Position numbers and translations under genes: made by a program. From Arthrobacter sp. 35W (GTDB taxonomy: Bacteria > Actinomycetota > Actinomycetes > Actinomycetales > Micrococcaceae), in the NCBI RefSeq assembly GCF_000482545.1, contig NZ_KI519455.1, positions 186,001-250,000 on the forward strand: a stretch of DNA of 64,000 nt. Reading direction: 5' to 3'. Below are positions 45,187 to 55,052 of this stretch, one piece after another; position 1 is the first letter of the stretch, and each line of letters begins with the position of its first letter. A model generated the notes under the pieces. That model had not been told where the DNA came from, ran no database searches, and saw only the letters and a list, made by a program, of their open reading frames with translations.

Positions 45187-45236
45187 AAAAAGCAAAAGAC
45201 CCTTGGTGGACGGGAAATCCCGTCCACCAAGAGTCT
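45187..45236 (-). terminator. Rho-independent terminator of the spc operon
   Basis: CTTGGTGGACGGGA (45202-45215) pairs perfectly with 45218-45231; GAC and GTC extend the stem. On the minus strand TTTTGCTTTTTC follows. It lies 29 nt after the rplO stop. Confidence 0.9.
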
Positions 45237-45264
45237 AGTCGCTAGGTGAAGACACCGAGGAACT

Positions 45265-45747
45265 CTAGAGTTCCGTGGTGCTTCCGCCGGCAGCAGCGAT
45301 CTTCTCAGCAGCGCTGGAGGAGAAAGCGTGGACCGTGACGTCAACCTTGACGGTGATGTCGCCGGTGCCGAGCACCTTCACGGGCTGGTTCTTGCGAACG
45401 GCACCCTTCTCAACCAGGTTCTCCACGGTGACAACGCCACCTTCGGGGAAGAGCTCGTTGAGCTTCTCCAGGTTTACAACCTGGAACTCGACCCGGAACG
45501 GGTTCTTGAAGCCGCGCAGCTTCGGCAGGCGCATGTGCAGCGGCAGCTGGCCGCCGGCAAAGCCAGCCTTTACCTGGTAGCGAGCCTTGGTACCCTTGGT
45601 ACCGCGGCCAGCCGTCTTACCCTTGGAACCCTCACCGCGGCCAACACGGGTCTTAGCCGTCTTGGCACCCGGAGCGGGACGCAGGTGGTGGACCTTGAGC
45701 GCAGTCTGCTTCTCAGCAGCTGCTTCAGTCTTCTTTTCAGTTGCCAT
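45265..45747 (-). CDS. rplO: 50S ribosomal protein L15
   Basis: Late-assembly protein, 160 residues. A charged N-terminal extension ([20 protein letters not shown]) precedes the family start [33 protein letters not shown] and [19 protein letters not shown] are conserved. It is the last gene of the spc operon, 2 nt after rpmD; a terminator separates it from secY. Confidence 0.98.
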   Translation of the reverse strand: MATEKKTEAAAEKQTALKVHHLRPAPGAKTAKTRVGRGEGSKGKTAGRGTKGTKARYQVKAGFAGGQLPLHMRLPKLRGFKNPFRVEFQVVNLEKLNELFPEGGVVTVENLVEKGAVRKNQPVKVLGTGDITVKVDVTVHAFSSSAAEKIAAAGGSTTEL

Positions 45748-45749
45748 GA

Positions 45750-45962
45750 TTACTTCGCCTCCTCAACCTTTACAAGGTGCGGAACCGTGTTGATCATGCC
45801 AACGGTCACTGCGTCAGCCGTACGGACAACGGTGTGTCCGATGTGCTTCAGACCCAATGAGCGAAGGGTGTCCTTCTGGTTCTGCTTGCCACCAATGGTG
45901 GACTTGATCTGGGTAATAGCCAGCTTCGCGTCGGAAGCCTTGATGTTCTTAGGTGTAGACAT
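45750..45962 (-). CDS. rpmD: 50S ribosomal protein L30
   Basis: 70 residues, typical length. [20 protein letters not shown] and the C-terminal [20 protein letters not shown] identify it. The ATG shares its A with the rpsE stop (TAATG). Confidence 0.97.
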   Translation of the reverse strand: MSTPKNIKASDAKLAITQIKSTIGGKQNQKDTLRSLGLKHIGHTVVRTADAVTVGMINTVPHLVKVEEAK

Positions 45963-46681
45963 TACGCACCCGCCTTCTGCTGCTGCATGTTGCGCAGCAG
46001 CACAGCCGGGGCAACCTCGGACAGCGGCAGGCCACGGCGGGCTGCAACTGCGTTGGGGTCTTCCAGGCGCTTCAGAGCATCAACCGTTGCGTGAACAATG
46101 TTGATGGCGTTCGAGGAACCGAGGGACTTGGAGAGCACATCGTGCACGCCAACGCATTCCAGTACGGCGCGAACCGGACCACCAGCGATAACACCGGTAC
46201 CGGCGGAAGCCGGACGCAGCATGACGACGCCGGCAGCGGCCTCACCCTGTACGCGGTGGGGAACCGTGGTGCCGACCAGCGGAACCTTGAAGAAGGACTT
46301 CTTGGCCTCTTCAACGCCCTTGGCGATGGCCGCGGGAACTTCCTTGGCCTTGCCGTAGCCAACGCCAACCATGCCGTTGCCATCGCCGACGACGACGAGA
46401 GCGGTGAAGCTGAAGCGACGACCACCCTTGACGACCTTGGCGACGCGGTTGATGTTTACAACGCGCTCAACGAACTGGTTCTTCTCGGCCTCGCGGCCAC
46501 CGTCACGGCCGCCACGGCCGCCATCACGGCCGCCACGGCCGCCATCACGGCCGCCGCGGGCGCCGCGCTCACCGCGGCCGCCGCGGCGGTCGTCGGTTGC
46601 AGCAGCTGCCGTCTCGGTGGTTGCGGTGTCAGCTGCAGTTGCTTCAGACACAGTGTTCTCCTTGTTAACGTTTTCGCTCAC
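45962..46681 (-). CDS. rpsE: 30S ribosomal protein S5 with Arg/Gly repeat arm
   Basis: Accuracy-related small-subunit protein. The core (from about 70) has [20 protein letters not shown] and [20 protein letters not shown]. The protein has 239 residues against about 165-200 in most bacteria. The N-terminal arm has an Ala/Thr stretch and then RGGRDGG units repeated three times, an RGG-like, probably RNA-binding tail. GTG start overlapping the rplR stop (GTGA). Confidence 0.98.
   Translation of the reverse strand: MSENVNKENTVSEATAADTATTETAAAATDDRRGGRGERGARGGRDGGRGGRDGGRGGRDGGREAEKNQFVERVVNINRVAKVVKGGRRFSFTALVVVGDGNGMVGVGYGKAKEVPAAIAKGVEEAKKSFFKVPLVGTTVPHRVQGEAAAGVVMLRPASAGTGVIAGGPVRAVLECVGVHDVLSKSLGSSNAINIVHATVDALKRLEDPNAVAARRGLPLSEVAPAVLLRNMQQQKAGA
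46494..46560 (-). repeat. 21-bp in-frame repeat in rpsE
   Basis: About three 21-bp units encode RGGRDGG in the N-terminal arm of S5. Boundaries are approximate. Confidence 0.75.
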
Positions 46682-47049
46682 AGTGCCAGACCACCTTCGC
46701 GTGCACCGTCAGCGACGGCTGCGATGCGGCCGTGGTACCGGTTGCCACCGCGGTCGAAGACAACGGCGTCGATTCCGGCCTTCTTTGCGCGCTCGGCAAC
46801 GAGCTCGCCAACGCGCTTGGCCTTGGCGGTCTTGTCACCGTCAAATGCGCGCAGGTCGGCTTCGAGGGTCGAGGCCGAAGCCACGGTTACACCCTGGCTG
46901 TCGTCAACGACCTGAACGAATACGTGGCGTGCAGAGCGGTTGACCACCAGACGCGGGCGAACCGCGGTACCGGTGATGCGCTTGCGGACGCGCAGGTGGC
47001 GGCGGCCGCGTGCGGCCTGCTTGGACTTGCCTTTAATGGACAGTGCCAT
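46678..47049 (-). CDS. rplR: 50S ribosomal protein L18
   Basis: 5S rRNA-binding protein, 123 residues. [20 protein letters not shown] and [20 protein letters not shown] and [20 protein letters not shown] are the standard motifs. It lies 2 nt after rplF. Confidence 0.98.
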   Translation of the reverse strand: MALSIKGKSKQAARGRRHLRVRKRITGTAVRPRLVVNRSARHVFVQVVDDSQGVTVASASTLEADLRAFDGDKTAKAKRVGELVAERAKKAGIDAVVFDRGGNRYHGRIAAVADGAREGGLAL

Positions 47050-47051
47050 GG

Positions 47052-47588
47052 TTACTTACCAGCCTTTCCGACCTTGCGGCGGATGATCTCGCCGGCGTAG
47101 CGAATGCCCTTGCCCTTGTACGGGTCGGGCTTGCGCAGCTTGCGGATGATGGCAGAAACTTCGCCTACCTGCTGCTTGTCAATACCCGAAACAGAAAGCT
47201 TGGTGGGGCTCTCTACGGTCAGGGTGATGCCTTCCGGAGCCTTGATGGCAACCGGGTGGCTGTAGCCCAGGGCGAACTCGAGGTCCGAGCCCTTGGCCTG
47301 TACACGGTAACCGGTACCCACGATTTCCAGCTTCTTCTCGTACCCAGTGGTCACACCAACGATGAGGTTGGAGATCAGGGTGCGGGTCAGGCCGTGGAGC
47401 GAACGCGAAGCGCGCTCGTCGTTGGGGCGGGTAACGCTGATGGTGCTCTCTTCAAGTGCAACCTCGATCGGGCTGGCAACAGTGTGCGCCAGCTCGCCCT
47501 TGGGGCCCTTTACCGAGACAACATTGCCGTCGATCTTGACCTCAACGCCGGCAGGCACAGAGATGGGGAGACGTCCAATACGTGACAT
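47052..47588 (-). CDS. rplF: 50S ribosomal protein L6
   Basis: 178 residues, two L6 folds. [20 protein letters not shown] opens the protein, [20 protein letters not shown] marks the domain junction and [20 protein letters not shown] the C-terminal rRNA contact. It lies 18 nt after rpsH. Confidence 0.98.
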   Translation of the reverse strand: MSRIGRLPISVPAGVEVKIDGNVVSVKGPKGELAHTVASPIEVALEESTISVTRPNDERASRSLHGLTRTLISNLIVGVTTGYEKKLEIVGTGYRVQAKGSDLEFALGYSHPVAIKAPEGITLTVESPTKLSVSGIDKQQVGEVSAIIRKLRKPDPYKGKGIRYAGEIIRRKVGKAGK

Positions 47589-47606
47589 TTTTCTTTCCCT
47601 TCCCTA

Positions 47607-48005
47607 CTACCAGACGTAGGCGAGGACTTCCCCACCCACGCCCTTCTTGGAGGCCTGACGGTCGGTCAGCAGACCGGAGGACGTCGACAGAATGGCGATG
47701 CCCAGACCACCGAGCACGTGCGGCAGGTTGGTGGACTTTGCGTAAACGCGCAGACCGGGCTTGGAGATGCGGCGGATGCCGGCGATGGAACGCTGGCGCT
47801 CCGGGCCGAACTTCAGGTCGATGGTCAGCTTCTTGCCGACCTCAGCGTCTTCGACCTTCCAGGCTGCGATGTAACCCTCAGCCTTGAGGATGTCGGCGAC
47901 GTGGCCCTTGAGCTTGCTGAACGGCATGGTCACGGTATCGTGGTATGCCGAGTTTGCGTTGCGCAGACGCGTAAGCATGTCTGCGACAGGATCTGTCATG
48001 GTCAT
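47607..48005 (-). CDS. rpsH: 30S ribosomal protein S8
   Basis: 132 residues. [20 protein letters not shown] and SISTSSG-type C-terminus (here [20 protein letters not shown]) identify it. A second ATG lies two codons in. It follows rplE by 59 nt with no rpsN gene between them, unlike most spc operons. Confidence 0.98.
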   Translation of the reverse strand: MTMTDPVADMLTRLRNANSAYHDTVTMPFSKLKGHVADILKAEGYIAAWKVEDAEVGKKLTIDLKFGPERQRSIAGIRRISKPGLRVYAKSTNLPHVLGGLGIAILSTSSGLLTDRQASKKGVGGEVLAYVW

Positions 48006-48064
48006 TGGGCTCTAGCCCTTCCTCATAACGGTTTCCGGCGAGGCCGGACCTATTACGTAGCTAA

Positions 48065-48646
48065 TTAATCTTCGGTCTTGAACGGGAAGCCAAGCGCCTT
48101 GAGCAGCGCGCGACCCTCGTCATCGGTCTTGGCAGTCGTGACGACAGTGATGTCCATACCGCGAACGCGGTCGATGGAATCCTGGTCGATCTCGTGGAAC
48201 ATAACCTGCTCGGTCAGACCGAAGGTGTAGTTGCCGTTGCCATCGAACTGGCGGGCGTTGAGGCCACGGAAGTCACGGATACGCGGCAGAGCCAGCGAAA
48301 CCAGACGATCCACGAATTCCCACATGCGGTCTCCACGCAGCGTGGCGTGGCAACCGATCGGCATGCCTTCGCGCAGCTTGAACTGTGCGATGGACTTGCG
48401 GGCCTTCGTGACCTGCGGCTTCTGGCCGGTGATCTGGGTCAGATCGCGGACAGCGCCGTCGATCAGCTTGGAGTCCTTGGCGGCATCTCCAACACCCATG
48501 TTCACAACAACCTTGACCAGGCGCGGAACCTGGTTGACGTTTTCGTAGTTGAATTCGTCGAGCAGGGTCTTCTTGATTTCCGCTGCGTAGCGGGCCTTCA
48601 GGCGAGGCATGATCTTCGGAGCGTTCTCTGCAGTTACAGCACTCAT
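48065..48646 (-). CDS. rplE: 50S ribosomal protein L5
   Basis: 5S rRNA-binding protein, 193 residues. [40 protein letters not shown] and [17 protein letters not shown] are family marks. The ATG shares its A with the rplX stop (TAATG). Confidence 0.98.
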   Translation of the reverse strand: MSAVTAENAPKIMPRLKARYAAEIKKTLLDEFNYENVNQVPRLVKVVVNMGVGDAAKDSKLIDGAVRDLTQITGQKPQVTKARKSIAQFKLREGMPIGCHATLRGDRMWEFVDRLVSLALPRIRDFRGLNARQFDGNGNYTFGLTEQVMFHEIDQDSIDRVRGMDITVVTTAKTDDEGRALLKALGFPFKTED

Positions 48647-49005
48647 TACAGATCCTTCCCGGAGCTCTTGGCGAAGCGGACGCGAACTTCGCGCTGCTTG
48701 CCGTCACGCTCTACAGTCTCGGTGCGGTAGCCGACGCGGGTCGGCTTCTTGGTGGACGGGTCCACCACAGCAACGTTGGAGATGTGGATGGGAGCCTCAA
48801 CGGTCTCGATGCCACCAGTGGTGGTGCCGCGTTCCGTCTGGCCGGCCTTGGTGTGCTTGGTAACGCGGTTGATGCCTTCCACCAGGACACGATTGGTCTC
48901 GGGGAAAACGCGCAGAACCTTGCCCTGCTTGCCACGGTCGCCGCCGCGCTCAGCCTTGGCGCCGGTGATGACCTGAACCAGGTCACCCTTCTTGATCTTT
49001 GCCAT
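48646..49005 (-). CDS. rplX: 50S ribosomal protein L24
   Basis: Assembly initiator with a KOW motif, 119 residues. [20 protein letters not shown] and [20 protein letters not shown] form the KOW barrel. The C-terminal part ([20 protein letters not shown]) is slightly longer than in E. coli, as usual in Gram-positives. It lies 3 nt after rplN. Confidence 0.98.
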   Translation of the reverse strand: MAKIKKGDLVQVITGAKAERGGDRGKQGKVLRVFPETNRVLVEGINRVTKHTKAGQTERGTTTGGIETVEAPIHISNVAVVDPSTKKPTRVGYRTETVERDGKQREVRVRFAKSSGKDL

Positions 49006-49008
49006 AAG

Positions 49009-49377
49009 TTACAGCACCTCCGGAGCCAACGAGATGATCTTCATGAACTTCTTGTCACGAAGCTCGCGGCCAACCGGGCCGAAGATACGGGTACCGCGGG
49101 GGTCCCCGTCGTTCTTGAGAATCACTGCTGCGTTCTCATCGAACTTGATGTAGGAACCATCCGCACGGCGGCGTTCCTTCTTGGTACGAACGATGACAGC
49201 CTTGACGACGTCACCCTTCTTGACGTTTCCGCCAGGGATAGCATCCTTGACGGTGGCGACGATGACGTCACCGATGCCTGCGTAGCGGCGCCCAGATCCA
49301 CCGAGAACGCGGATGGTCAAGATTTCCTTGGCCCCCGTGTTGTCGGCGACCTTAAGCCGCGACTCCTGCTGAATCAC
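49009..49377 (-). CDS. rplN: 50S ribosomal protein L14
   Basis: 122 residues, the standard length. [20 protein letters not shown] and [20 protein letters not shown] identify it. GTG start with AGGAGAAATAA upstream. First gene of the spc operon. Its leader is long, about 270 nt from the predicted -10, and carries a large hairpin. Confidence 0.98.
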   Translation of the reverse strand: MIQQESRLKVADNTGAKEILTIRVLGGSGRRYAGIGDVIVATVKDAIPGGNVKKGDVVKAVIVRTKKERRRADGSYIKFDENAAVILKNDGDPRGTRIFGPVGRELRDKKFMKIISLAPEVL

Positions 49378-49491
49378 TTATTTCTCCTGTTCGTCGCGCC
49401 GGTTCTTAGCCATAACCATCTATGGACAAGCCTTGCGGAACGGATTGTTCGGGATGTCTCTCGGCCTGCCTGGATTTTGCCAGAACGGGCC

Positions 49492-49591
49492 TAAATTGCC
49501 GTGCCATCTCCACTTGCCGCACTTTCCCGGGGGAATGCACTGGAGCGTGCTCCAGAGCTCGTGCGGCAGTTTGTAGTGGCACGGAAATTTA
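49492..49591 (-). other. Nested hairpin in the predicted spc operon leader
   Basis: Outer 15-bp stem (49492-49506 with 49577-49591, one mismatch), middle stem TGCCGCAC (49515-49522) with GTGCGGCA (49561-49568), and inner palindrome CTGGAGC-GT-GCTCCAG (49540-49555). It ends 115 nt before rplN. This gap (49,378-49,812) contains no gene; it holds this hairpin, the spc -10 box and the S10 terminator. Confidence 0.75.
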
Positions 49592-49656
49592 CGAGGTCTT
49601 GCGCACCAACTGCCACCACCAAAATTGGTCAGGCGGAAATGGCGCAGCAACACACA

Positions 49657-49662
49657 ATCCTA
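49657..49662 (-). promoter_or_regulatory. Candidate -10 box of the spc operon
   Basis: TAGGAT on the minus strand, downstream of the S10 terminator and upstream of the nested hairpin. The -35 region is weak. Confidence 0.45.
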
Positions 49663-49746
49663 GCATGGTTGGACATGTCCGGATTCCACTGGTAGGTTGC
49701 AGGCCGCCCAAAGTGCTGTTAAACACTCACTCCTTAAACACACAAA

Positions 49747-49776
49747 GGGCCCGCTGCCGTTGCCGGCAGCGGGCCC
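49747..49776 (-). terminator. Terminator of the S10 operon
   Basis: GGGCCCGCTGCC with GGCAGCGGGCCC (perfect 12 bp), followed on the minus strand by TTTGTGTGTTT. It lies 36 nt after the rpsQ stop. Confidence 0.82.
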
Positions 49777-49812
49777 AACGCGTGCTTTAGCGCTGGAAAC
49801 CAGTGCTAGAGA

Positions 49813-50100
49813 CTACTTGGCCTTCTCGAGGATCTCGACCAGGCGCCACCGCTTGGTCGCGGAGAGCGGCCGGGTTTCGCTGATCAGGACCAGGTCGCCG
49901 ATGCCGGCGGTGTTCGCCTCATCGTGGACCTTGACCTTCGAGGTACGGCGGATGACCTTGCCGTACAGGGCGTGCTTTACGCGGTCCTCAACCTGGACGA
50001 CGATGGTCTTGTCCATCTTGTCCGAGACCACGTAGCCGCGCAGCTTCTTGCGCTCGCCGCGCACGATGGCTGCATCGTTGTTGTTTACGACGTCACTCAC
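49813..50100 (-). CDS. rpsQ: 30S ribosomal protein S17
   Basis: OB-fold protein, 95 residues. [20 protein letters not shown] and [16 protein letters not shown] and [20 protein letters not shown] are diagnostic. The GTG overlaps the rpmC stop (GTGA). Last gene of the S10 operon. Confidence 0.98.
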   Translation of the reverse strand: MSDVVNNNDAAIVRGERKKLRGYVVSDKMDKTIVVQVEDRVKHALYGKVIRRTSKVKVHDEANTAGIGDLVLISETRPLSATKRWRLVEILEKAK

Positions 50101-50423
50101 TTGGCATCCTCCTCGGACTGCTCAGCCTTCTTGGAGACCTTCTTGGCTTCCTTTTCGGCCTTCTTATCCGACTTCGCTTCTACCACCGGTGCGGCAACGA
50201 CGTTCGGGCGAATGCCCAGCTCGCGCTCACGCAGAACGGTGTAGATACGGGCGATGTCGCGCTTTACAGCACGAAGACGGCCATGGTTTTCCAGCTGACC
50301 GGTGGCGGACTGGAAACGGAGGTTGAACAGCTCCTCCTTAGCCTTACGGAGTTCTTCAACGAGACGCTCGTTGTCGAATCCGTCAAGCTGTGCAGGCGCC
50401 AAATCCTTGGACCCAACTGCCAT
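50097..50423 (-). CDS. rpmC: 50S ribosomal protein L29 with Lys/Glu tail
   Basis: Exit-tunnel protein that helps dock trigger factor and SRP. The core (about 1-73) has [20 protein letters not shown] and [17 protein letters not shown]. The whole is 108 residues against 60-75 normally; the last 35 are Ala, Lys and Glu ([20 protein letters not shown]). It lies 2 nt after rplP. Confidence 0.97.
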   Translation of the reverse strand: MAVGSKDLAPAQLDGFDNERLVEELRKAKEELFNLRFQSATGQLENHGRLRAVKRDIARIYTVLRERELGIRPNVVAAPVVEAKSDKKAEKEAKKVSKKAEQSEEDAK

Positions 50424-50425
50424 GT

Positions 50426-50842
50426 CTACTCACCACCTTCGCGACGCACAATGCGTGCTTTCAACGGCAGCTTGTGGATTGCCAGGCGCAGGGCCTCGCG
50501 AGCTACCTCTTCATTGACACCGGCGAGTTCGAAGAGAACCCGGCCCGGCTTGACGTTGGCGACCCACCACTCGGGGGAACCCTTACCGGAACCCATGCGG
50601 GTTTCGGCAGGCTTCTTGGTCAGCGGACGGTCGGGGTAGATGTTGATCCACACCTTTCCACCACGCTTGATGTGGCGCGTCATGGCGATACGAGCGGACT
50701 CGATCTGACGGTTGGTCACGTAGGCCGGAGTCAGAGCCTGGATGCCCCATTCACCGAAGGTGACCTCGGTGCCGCCAGTAGCCTGACCGGAACGACCCGG
50801 GTGGTGCTGCTTGCGGAACTTTACTCGACGTGGGATAAGCAT
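50426..50842 (-). CDS. rplP: 50S ribosomal protein L16
   Basis: 138 residues, standard. [20 protein letters not shown] and [20 protein letters not shown] and [20 protein letters not shown] identify it. ATG follows the rpsC stop without a gap (TAAATG). Confidence 0.98.
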   Translation of the reverse strand: MLIPRRVKFRKQHHPGRSGQATGGTEVTFGEWGIQALTPAYVTNRQIESARIAMTRHIKRGGKVWINIYPDRPLTKKPAETRMGSGKGSPEWWVANVKPGRVLFELAGVNEEVAREALRLAIHKLPLKARIVRREGGE

Positions 50843-51676
50843 TTAAGCCTGTCCTCCTTCTGCTGCCGGAGCTGCAGCCTCTGCGGCTGCGGGAGCCTCA
50901 GTGGCAGCCGGAGCCTCGGTGCGGTCGTTGCGGCGGCGGTCGCCACGAGCAGCGCCACGGGGGGCGCGGTCGTCGCTGTCACGGCGCGGTGCGCGGCCAC
51001 GGGAAGGAGCAGCAGCTGCCTGGGCAGCCAGTTCCTTGCTCGTGACATCGCCCTTGTAGATCCAGACCTTGACACCAATGCGGCCGAACACGGTCTTGGC
51101 TTCGAAGAAGCCGTAATCGATGTTGGCGCGCAGGGTGTGCAGGGGCACACGACCTTCGCGGTAGAACTCGGTGCGGGACATTTCAGCGCCACCCAGACGA
51201 CCAGCACAAGCGACACGGATGCCCTTGATGCCGGCACGCTGTGCGGACTGCATGGCCTTCTTCATCGCGCGGCGGAAGGCCACACGGGAAGTCAGCTGCT
51301 CGGCGATGCCCTGGGCAACGAGCTGAGCGTCAGCTTCCGGGTTCTTGACTTCCAGGATGTTCAGCTGGACCTGCTTGCCGGTCAGCTTCTCCAGCTCGCC
51401 GCGGATGCGGTCTGCTTCGGCGCCGCGGCGGCCGATCACGATGCCCGGACGTGCGGTGTGGATATCCACACGTACACGGTCGCGGGTGCGCTCGATCTCA
51501 ACCTTGGAAATGCCAGCGCGCTCCATGCCGGTGGACATGAGTGCACGGATCTTGATGTCCTCGCGGACGAAATCCTTGTAGCGCTGTCCGGGCTTGTTGC
51601 TGTCCGCGAACCAGTGCGAGACGTGGTCCGTGGTGATCCCGAGACGGAACCCGTGCGGGTTTACTTTCTGTCCCAC
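50843..51676 (-). CDS. rpsC: 30S ribosomal protein S3 with Arg-rich then Ala-rich tail
   Basis: Head protein at the mRNA entry site. The KH domain shows [20 protein letters not shown], and [20 protein letters not shown] is conserved. At 277 residues it is about 50-60 longer than the core; the tail is Arg/Asp-rich ([20 protein letters not shown]), then Ala/Glu/Pro-rich. GTG start abutting the rplV stop. Confidence 0.98.
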   Translation of the reverse strand: MGQKVNPHGFRLGITTDHVSHWFADSNKPGQRYKDFVREDIKIRALMSTGMERAGISKVEIERTRDRVRVDIHTARPGIVIGRRGAEADRIRGELEKLTGKQVQLNILEVKNPEADAQLVAQGIAEQLTSRVAFRRAMKKAMQSAQRAGIKGIRVACAGRLGGAEMSRTEFYREGRVPLHTLRANIDYGFFEAKTVFGRIGVKVWIYKGDVTSKELAAQAAAAPSRGRAPRRDSDDRAPRGAARGDRRRNDRTEAPAATEAPAAAEAAAPAAEGGQA

Positions 51677-52042
51677 TTAGCGAGCCTCCTCTTTCTTCGG
51701 GGTCGAAACAACCACAGTGATGTGGCTGGTGCGCTTCTTGATCTGGAATGCGCGACCCTGAGCTCGCGGCTGGAACCGCTTCATCGTGGGGCCCTCATCA
51801 ACGAATGCCTCGCTGATGTACAGATCGCCTTCGCTGAAAGCGACGCTGTCGCGGTCTGCCAGAACGCGGGCGTTTGCCATCGCGGACTGAACTACCTTGA
51901 ATACCGGCTCCGAAGCTGCCTGGGGGGCAAACTTCAGAATCGCCAATGCCTCATTCGCCTGCTTGCCACGAATCAGGTTGACGACGCGCCGGGCCTTCAT
52001 AGGCGTTACGCGAATATGACGCGCAATTGCCTTGGCTTCCAT
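51677..52042 (-). CDS. rplV: 50S ribosomal protein L22
   Basis: Exit-tunnel protein, 121 residues. [20 protein letters not shown] and the tunnel-hairpin region [20 protein letters not shown] are clear. It lies 38 nt after rpsS. Confidence 0.98.
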   Translation of the reverse strand: MEAKAIARHIRVTPMKARRVVNLIRGKQANEALAILKFAPQAASEPVFKVVQSAMANARVLADRDSVAFSEGDLYISEAFVDEGPTMKRFQPRAQGRAFQIKKRTSHITVVVSTPKKEEAR

Positions 52043-52080
52043 TGCTATCCTTCTCTCGTCTTAGCCGTAAGAGCGAGCGC

Positions 52081-52362
52081 CTAGCGGCGCTTGCCCTTGC
52101 GGTCGTCCTTGACATGGCCGCGGAAAGTCCGCGTCAGTGCGAATTCGCCGAGCTTGTGCCCGACCATCGACTCGGTCACAAACACGGGGATGTGCTTGCG
52201 GCCATCGTGCACGGCGATCGTGTGACCCAGCATGTCCGGGATGATCATCGAGCGGCGGGACCAGGTCTTAATGACGTTCTTGGTGCCCGCTTCGTTTTCC
52301 TTAGCTACCTTGACAAAGAGGTGCTGGTCAACGAAGGGACCCTTTTTCAGGCTGCGTGGCAT
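52081..52362 (-). CDS. rpsS: 30S ribosomal protein S19
   Basis: 93 residues. [19 protein letters not shown] and [20 protein letters not shown] and [18 protein letters not shown] are the family marks. It lies 12 nt after rplB. Confidence 0.98.
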   Translation of the reverse strand: MPRSLKKGPFVDQHLFVKVAKENEAGTKNVIKTWSRRSMIIPDMLGHTIAVHDGRKHIPVFVTESMVGHKLGEFALTRTFRGHVKDDRKGKRR

Positions 52363-52374
52363 GTGTCCAGGCTC

Positions 52375-53214
52375 CTATCGCTTGTTCTTGCCAGTACGGC
52401 GGCGACGAACAATAAGCTTGTCGCTCTCTTTGTTGGGGCGGCGGGTACGGCCCTCAGGCTTACCGTTCGGGTTGACCGGGTGGCGTCCACCGGAAGTCTT
52501 ACCCTCACCACCACCATGCGGGTGGTCAACCGGGTTCATAGCCACACCACGCACGGTCGGGCGAACGCCCTTCCAGCGCATACGGCCGGCCTTGCCCCAG
52601 TTGATGTTCGACTGCTCGGCGTTGCCGACCTCGCCGATCGTCGCGCGGCAGCGGACGTCAACGTTGCGGATTTCACCGGAGGGCAGACGCAGCTGGGCGA
52701 AACGGCCTTCCTTGGCGACGAGCTGGACGGATGCACCAGCGGAACGGGCCATCTTGGCGCCGCCACCGGGACGCAGCTCCACAGCGTGGATAACAGTACC
52801 CACGGGGATGTTGCGCAGCGGCAGGTTGTTGCCAGGCTTGATGTCCGCTTCCGGACCGGCCTCAACAAAGTCACCCTGCTTGAGCTTGTTCGGTGCAACG
52901 ATGTAACGCTTGGTGCCATCGATGTAGTGCAGCAGTGCGATGCGCGCGGTGCGGTTGGGATCGTATTCGATCTCAGCAACGCGGGCGTTGACGCCATCCT
53001 TGTCGTGGCGACGGAAGTCAATCAGGCGGTACTGGCGCTTGTGGCCACCACCCTTGTGACGCGTCGTGATACGACCGGTGTTGTTACGGCCACCCTTTTT
53101 GGGGAGCGGACGGACCAGAGACTTCTCCGGAGTCGACCGCGTGATTTCAGTGAAGTCGGCAACGCTCGAGCCGCGACGGCCCGGGGTTGTCGGCTTGTAT
53201 TTACGGATTCCCAT
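52375..53214 (-). CDS. rplB: 50S ribosomal protein L2
   Basis: Peptidyl-transferase-centre protein, 279 residues. [35 protein letters not shown] and the conserved [20 protein letters not shown] with the functional His are present. It lies 30 nt after rplW. Confidence 0.98.
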   Translation of the reverse strand: MGIRKYKPTTPGRRGSSVADFTEITRSTPEKSLVRPLPKKGGRNNTGRITTRHKGGGHKRQYRLIDFRRHDKDGVNARVAEIEYDPNRTARIALLHYIDGTKRYIVAPNKLKQGDFVEAGPEADIKPGNNLPLRNIPVGTVIHAVELRPGGGAKMARSAGASVQLVAKEGRFAQLRLPSGEIRNVDVRCRATIGEVGNAEQSNINWGKAGRMRWKGVRPTVRGVAMNPVDHPHGGGEGKTSGGRHPVNPNGKPEGRTRRPNKESDKLIVRRRRTGKNKR

Positions 53215-53244
53215 AGTATATTTCCTCGTTAAAGTGGTCTCCGC

Positions 53245-53550
53245 TTAAGAAAGCGGACCGCCGAAGATGTCGATTGTGCCTTCTTTGAGGGAGACAATCG
53301 CGCGCTTGGTGTTCTTGCGCTGTCCCCATCCGAACTTGGTGCGCTTGCGCTTACCGGCACGGTTGATGGTGTTGATCGAGTCGACCTTGACGGAGAAAAT
53401 CTTCTCCACGGCCAGCTTGATCTCGGTCTTGTTCGAGCGGGGGTCGACCAGGAAGGTGTACTTACCTTCGTCGATCAGGCCGTAGCTCTTTTCCGAAACG
53501 ACGGGTGCAATGACGACGTCGCGCGGATCCTTGATGGTGGCGGCGCTCAC
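53245..53550 (-). CDS. rplW: 50S ribosomal protein L23
   Basis: Main docking site for trigger factor at the tunnel exit, 101 residues. [20 protein letters not shown] and [20 protein letters not shown] identify it. GTG start overlapping the rplD stop. Confidence 0.98.
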   Translation of the reverse strand: MSAATIKDPRDVVIAPVVSEKSYGLIDEGKYTFLVDPRSNKTEIKLAVEKIFSVKVDSINTINRAGKRKRTKFGWGQRKNTKRAIVSLKEGTIDIFGGPLS

Positions 53551-54380
53551 TTGGCGTCCTCCTCAATTGTCTGTGCCGACTCGCCACCGGCGGGAACAAA
53601 GCCAGCGGCCTTGGCTTCCTCAACGGTTGCGAACCAGACCTCGGCGACAGTGGCGTCATACCACCGGGAGCCGGGCACGTGGTACTTCATGGAGTCCTTG
53701 TTGCCCTTGATGGTGCCTGCGGCAGCTTCGGTGGCAACGATCTCAACGTCTTCTTCAAGCAGGATGCTGGAAGCGAAAGCCTCGGCAGCAGCGGTGCCGG
53801 AGACAAAAGCCTCGTAGGCAGCTTCGGTGAAGATGACGTCGTCGGAGACCAGCACGTCGTAGGTGTTCAGCTGATCGACGTACAGCACGTGTACCTCGGG
53901 CAGGTTGCGAACAGACAGTGCTGCAACATCGGCGGCGCGGTCCAGAACGACCAGCAGGTTCTTGCGGTCGGAAACCGAGCGCAGAGCAGCGTGGGCGGCC
54001 TTGGTGGACGGCGTGGTGCCGGCAACAATCTCAGCCAGAACGTGGATGCGGCCGTTGCGTGCCCGGTCGGACAGGGCGCCGCGCAGTGCAGCAGCCTTCA
54101 TCTTCTTGGGGGTGCGCTGGCTGTAGTCACGCGGGGTCGGACCGTGGACAACGCCACCGCCGGTCATGTGAGGAGCACGGATGGAACCCTGACGGGCGCG
54201 GCCGGTGCCCTTCTGCTTGAACGGCTTGCGACCTGCACCGGAAACCTCGGCGCGGGTCTTGGTCTTGTGGGTACCCTGGCGTGCAGCAGCGAGCTGGGCA
54301 ACGACGACCTGGTGCAGCAGCGGCACGTTGGTCTGTACGTCGAAGATCTCAGCAGGCAGATCAACCTTTACAGTAGCCAT
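53547..54380 (-). CDS. rplD: 50S ribosomal protein L4 with extra C-terminal domain
   Basis: Tunnel-lining assembly protein. The core (about 1-215) has the loop [20 protein letters not shown] and [20 protein letters not shown]. The protein has 277 residues against about 205-225 usually. Residues 223-264 form a compact extra unit: [20 protein letters not shown] followed by [20 protein letters not shown]. This resembles a small domain I recall from actinobacterial secreted and nuclease-linked proteins (the so-called sunset domain), not any L4 part. It is read through in frame with no stop or frameshift. E. coli L4 autoregulates the S10 operon; whether this one does is unknown. Confidence 0.95.
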   Translation of the reverse strand: MATVKVDLPAEIFDVQTNVPLLHQVVVAQLAAARQGTHKTKTRAEVSGAGRKPFKQKGTGRARQGSIRAPHMTGGGVVHGPTPRDYSQRTPKKMKAAALRGALSDRARNGRIHVLAEIVAGTTPSTKAAHAALRSVSDRKNLLVVLDRAADVAALSVRNLPEVHVLYVDQLNTYDVLVSDDVIFTEAAYEAFVSGTAAAEAFASSILLEEDVEIVATEAAAGTIKGNKDSMKYHVPGSRWYDATVAEVWFATVEEAKAAGFVPAGGESAQTIEEDAK

Positions 54381-54384
54381 TTAC

Positions 54385-55035
54385 TTATGCTCCCTTCACG
54401 GCGGTGCGTACGAGGACGACCCGGCCGCGGGCGCCGGGGACGGCACCCTTGATGAGCAGCAGCGACTTCTCGGCGTCTACGCCGTGAACCGTGAGGTTCA
54501 GCGTGGTGTGGCGTTCGCCACCCATGCGACCGGCCATGCGCACACCCTTGAAGACGCGGCTGGGGGTGGATGCGCCACCGATGGAACCGGGCTTGCGGTG
54601 GTTCTTGTGGGCACCGTGGGAGGCACCAACACCGTGGAAGCCGTGGCGCTTCATGACACCGGCAAAGCCCTTACCCTTGGAAGTGCCGACGACGTCGACC
54701 TTCTGGCCGGCTTCGAAGATCTCAACGGAGAGCTCCTGGCCGAGGGTGTAGTTGTCGGCGTCTGCAGTGCGCAGCTCGACGACGTGGCGGCGGGGGGTGA
54801 CACCAGCCTTCTCGAAGTGACCAGCCAGCGGCTTGGTGACCTTGCGAGGATCGATCTGGCCGTAGCCGATCTGAACAGCGGTGTATCCATCAACAGCGGC
54901 GTTGCGCAGCTGGGTGATGACGTTGGAATCTGCCTGGACGACAGTGACGGGAACAAGCTTGTTGTTCTCATCCCAAACCTGGGTCATGCCGAGCTTCGTG
55001 CCCAGGATGCCCTTAACGTTACGGGTCGTGGTCAT
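54385..55035 (-). CDS. rplC: 50S ribosomal protein L3
   Basis: Assembly initiator, 216 residues. [20 protein letters not shown] and [20 protein letters not shown] and [20 protein letters not shown] are diagnostic. It lies 17 nt after rpsJ. Confidence 0.98.
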   Translation of the reverse strand: MTTTRNVKGILGTKLGMTQVWDENNKLVPVTVVQADSNVITQLRNAAVDGYTAVQIGYGQIDPRKVTKPLAGHFEKAGVTPRRHVVELRTADADNYTLGQELSVEIFEAGQKVDVVGTSKGKGFAGVMKRHGFHGVGASHGAHKNHRKPGSIGGASTPSRVFKGVRMAGRMGGERHTTLNLTVHGVDAEKSLLLIKGAVPGARGRVVLVRTAVKGA

Positions 55036-55052
55036 AGTTTTCTCAGCCTCCC

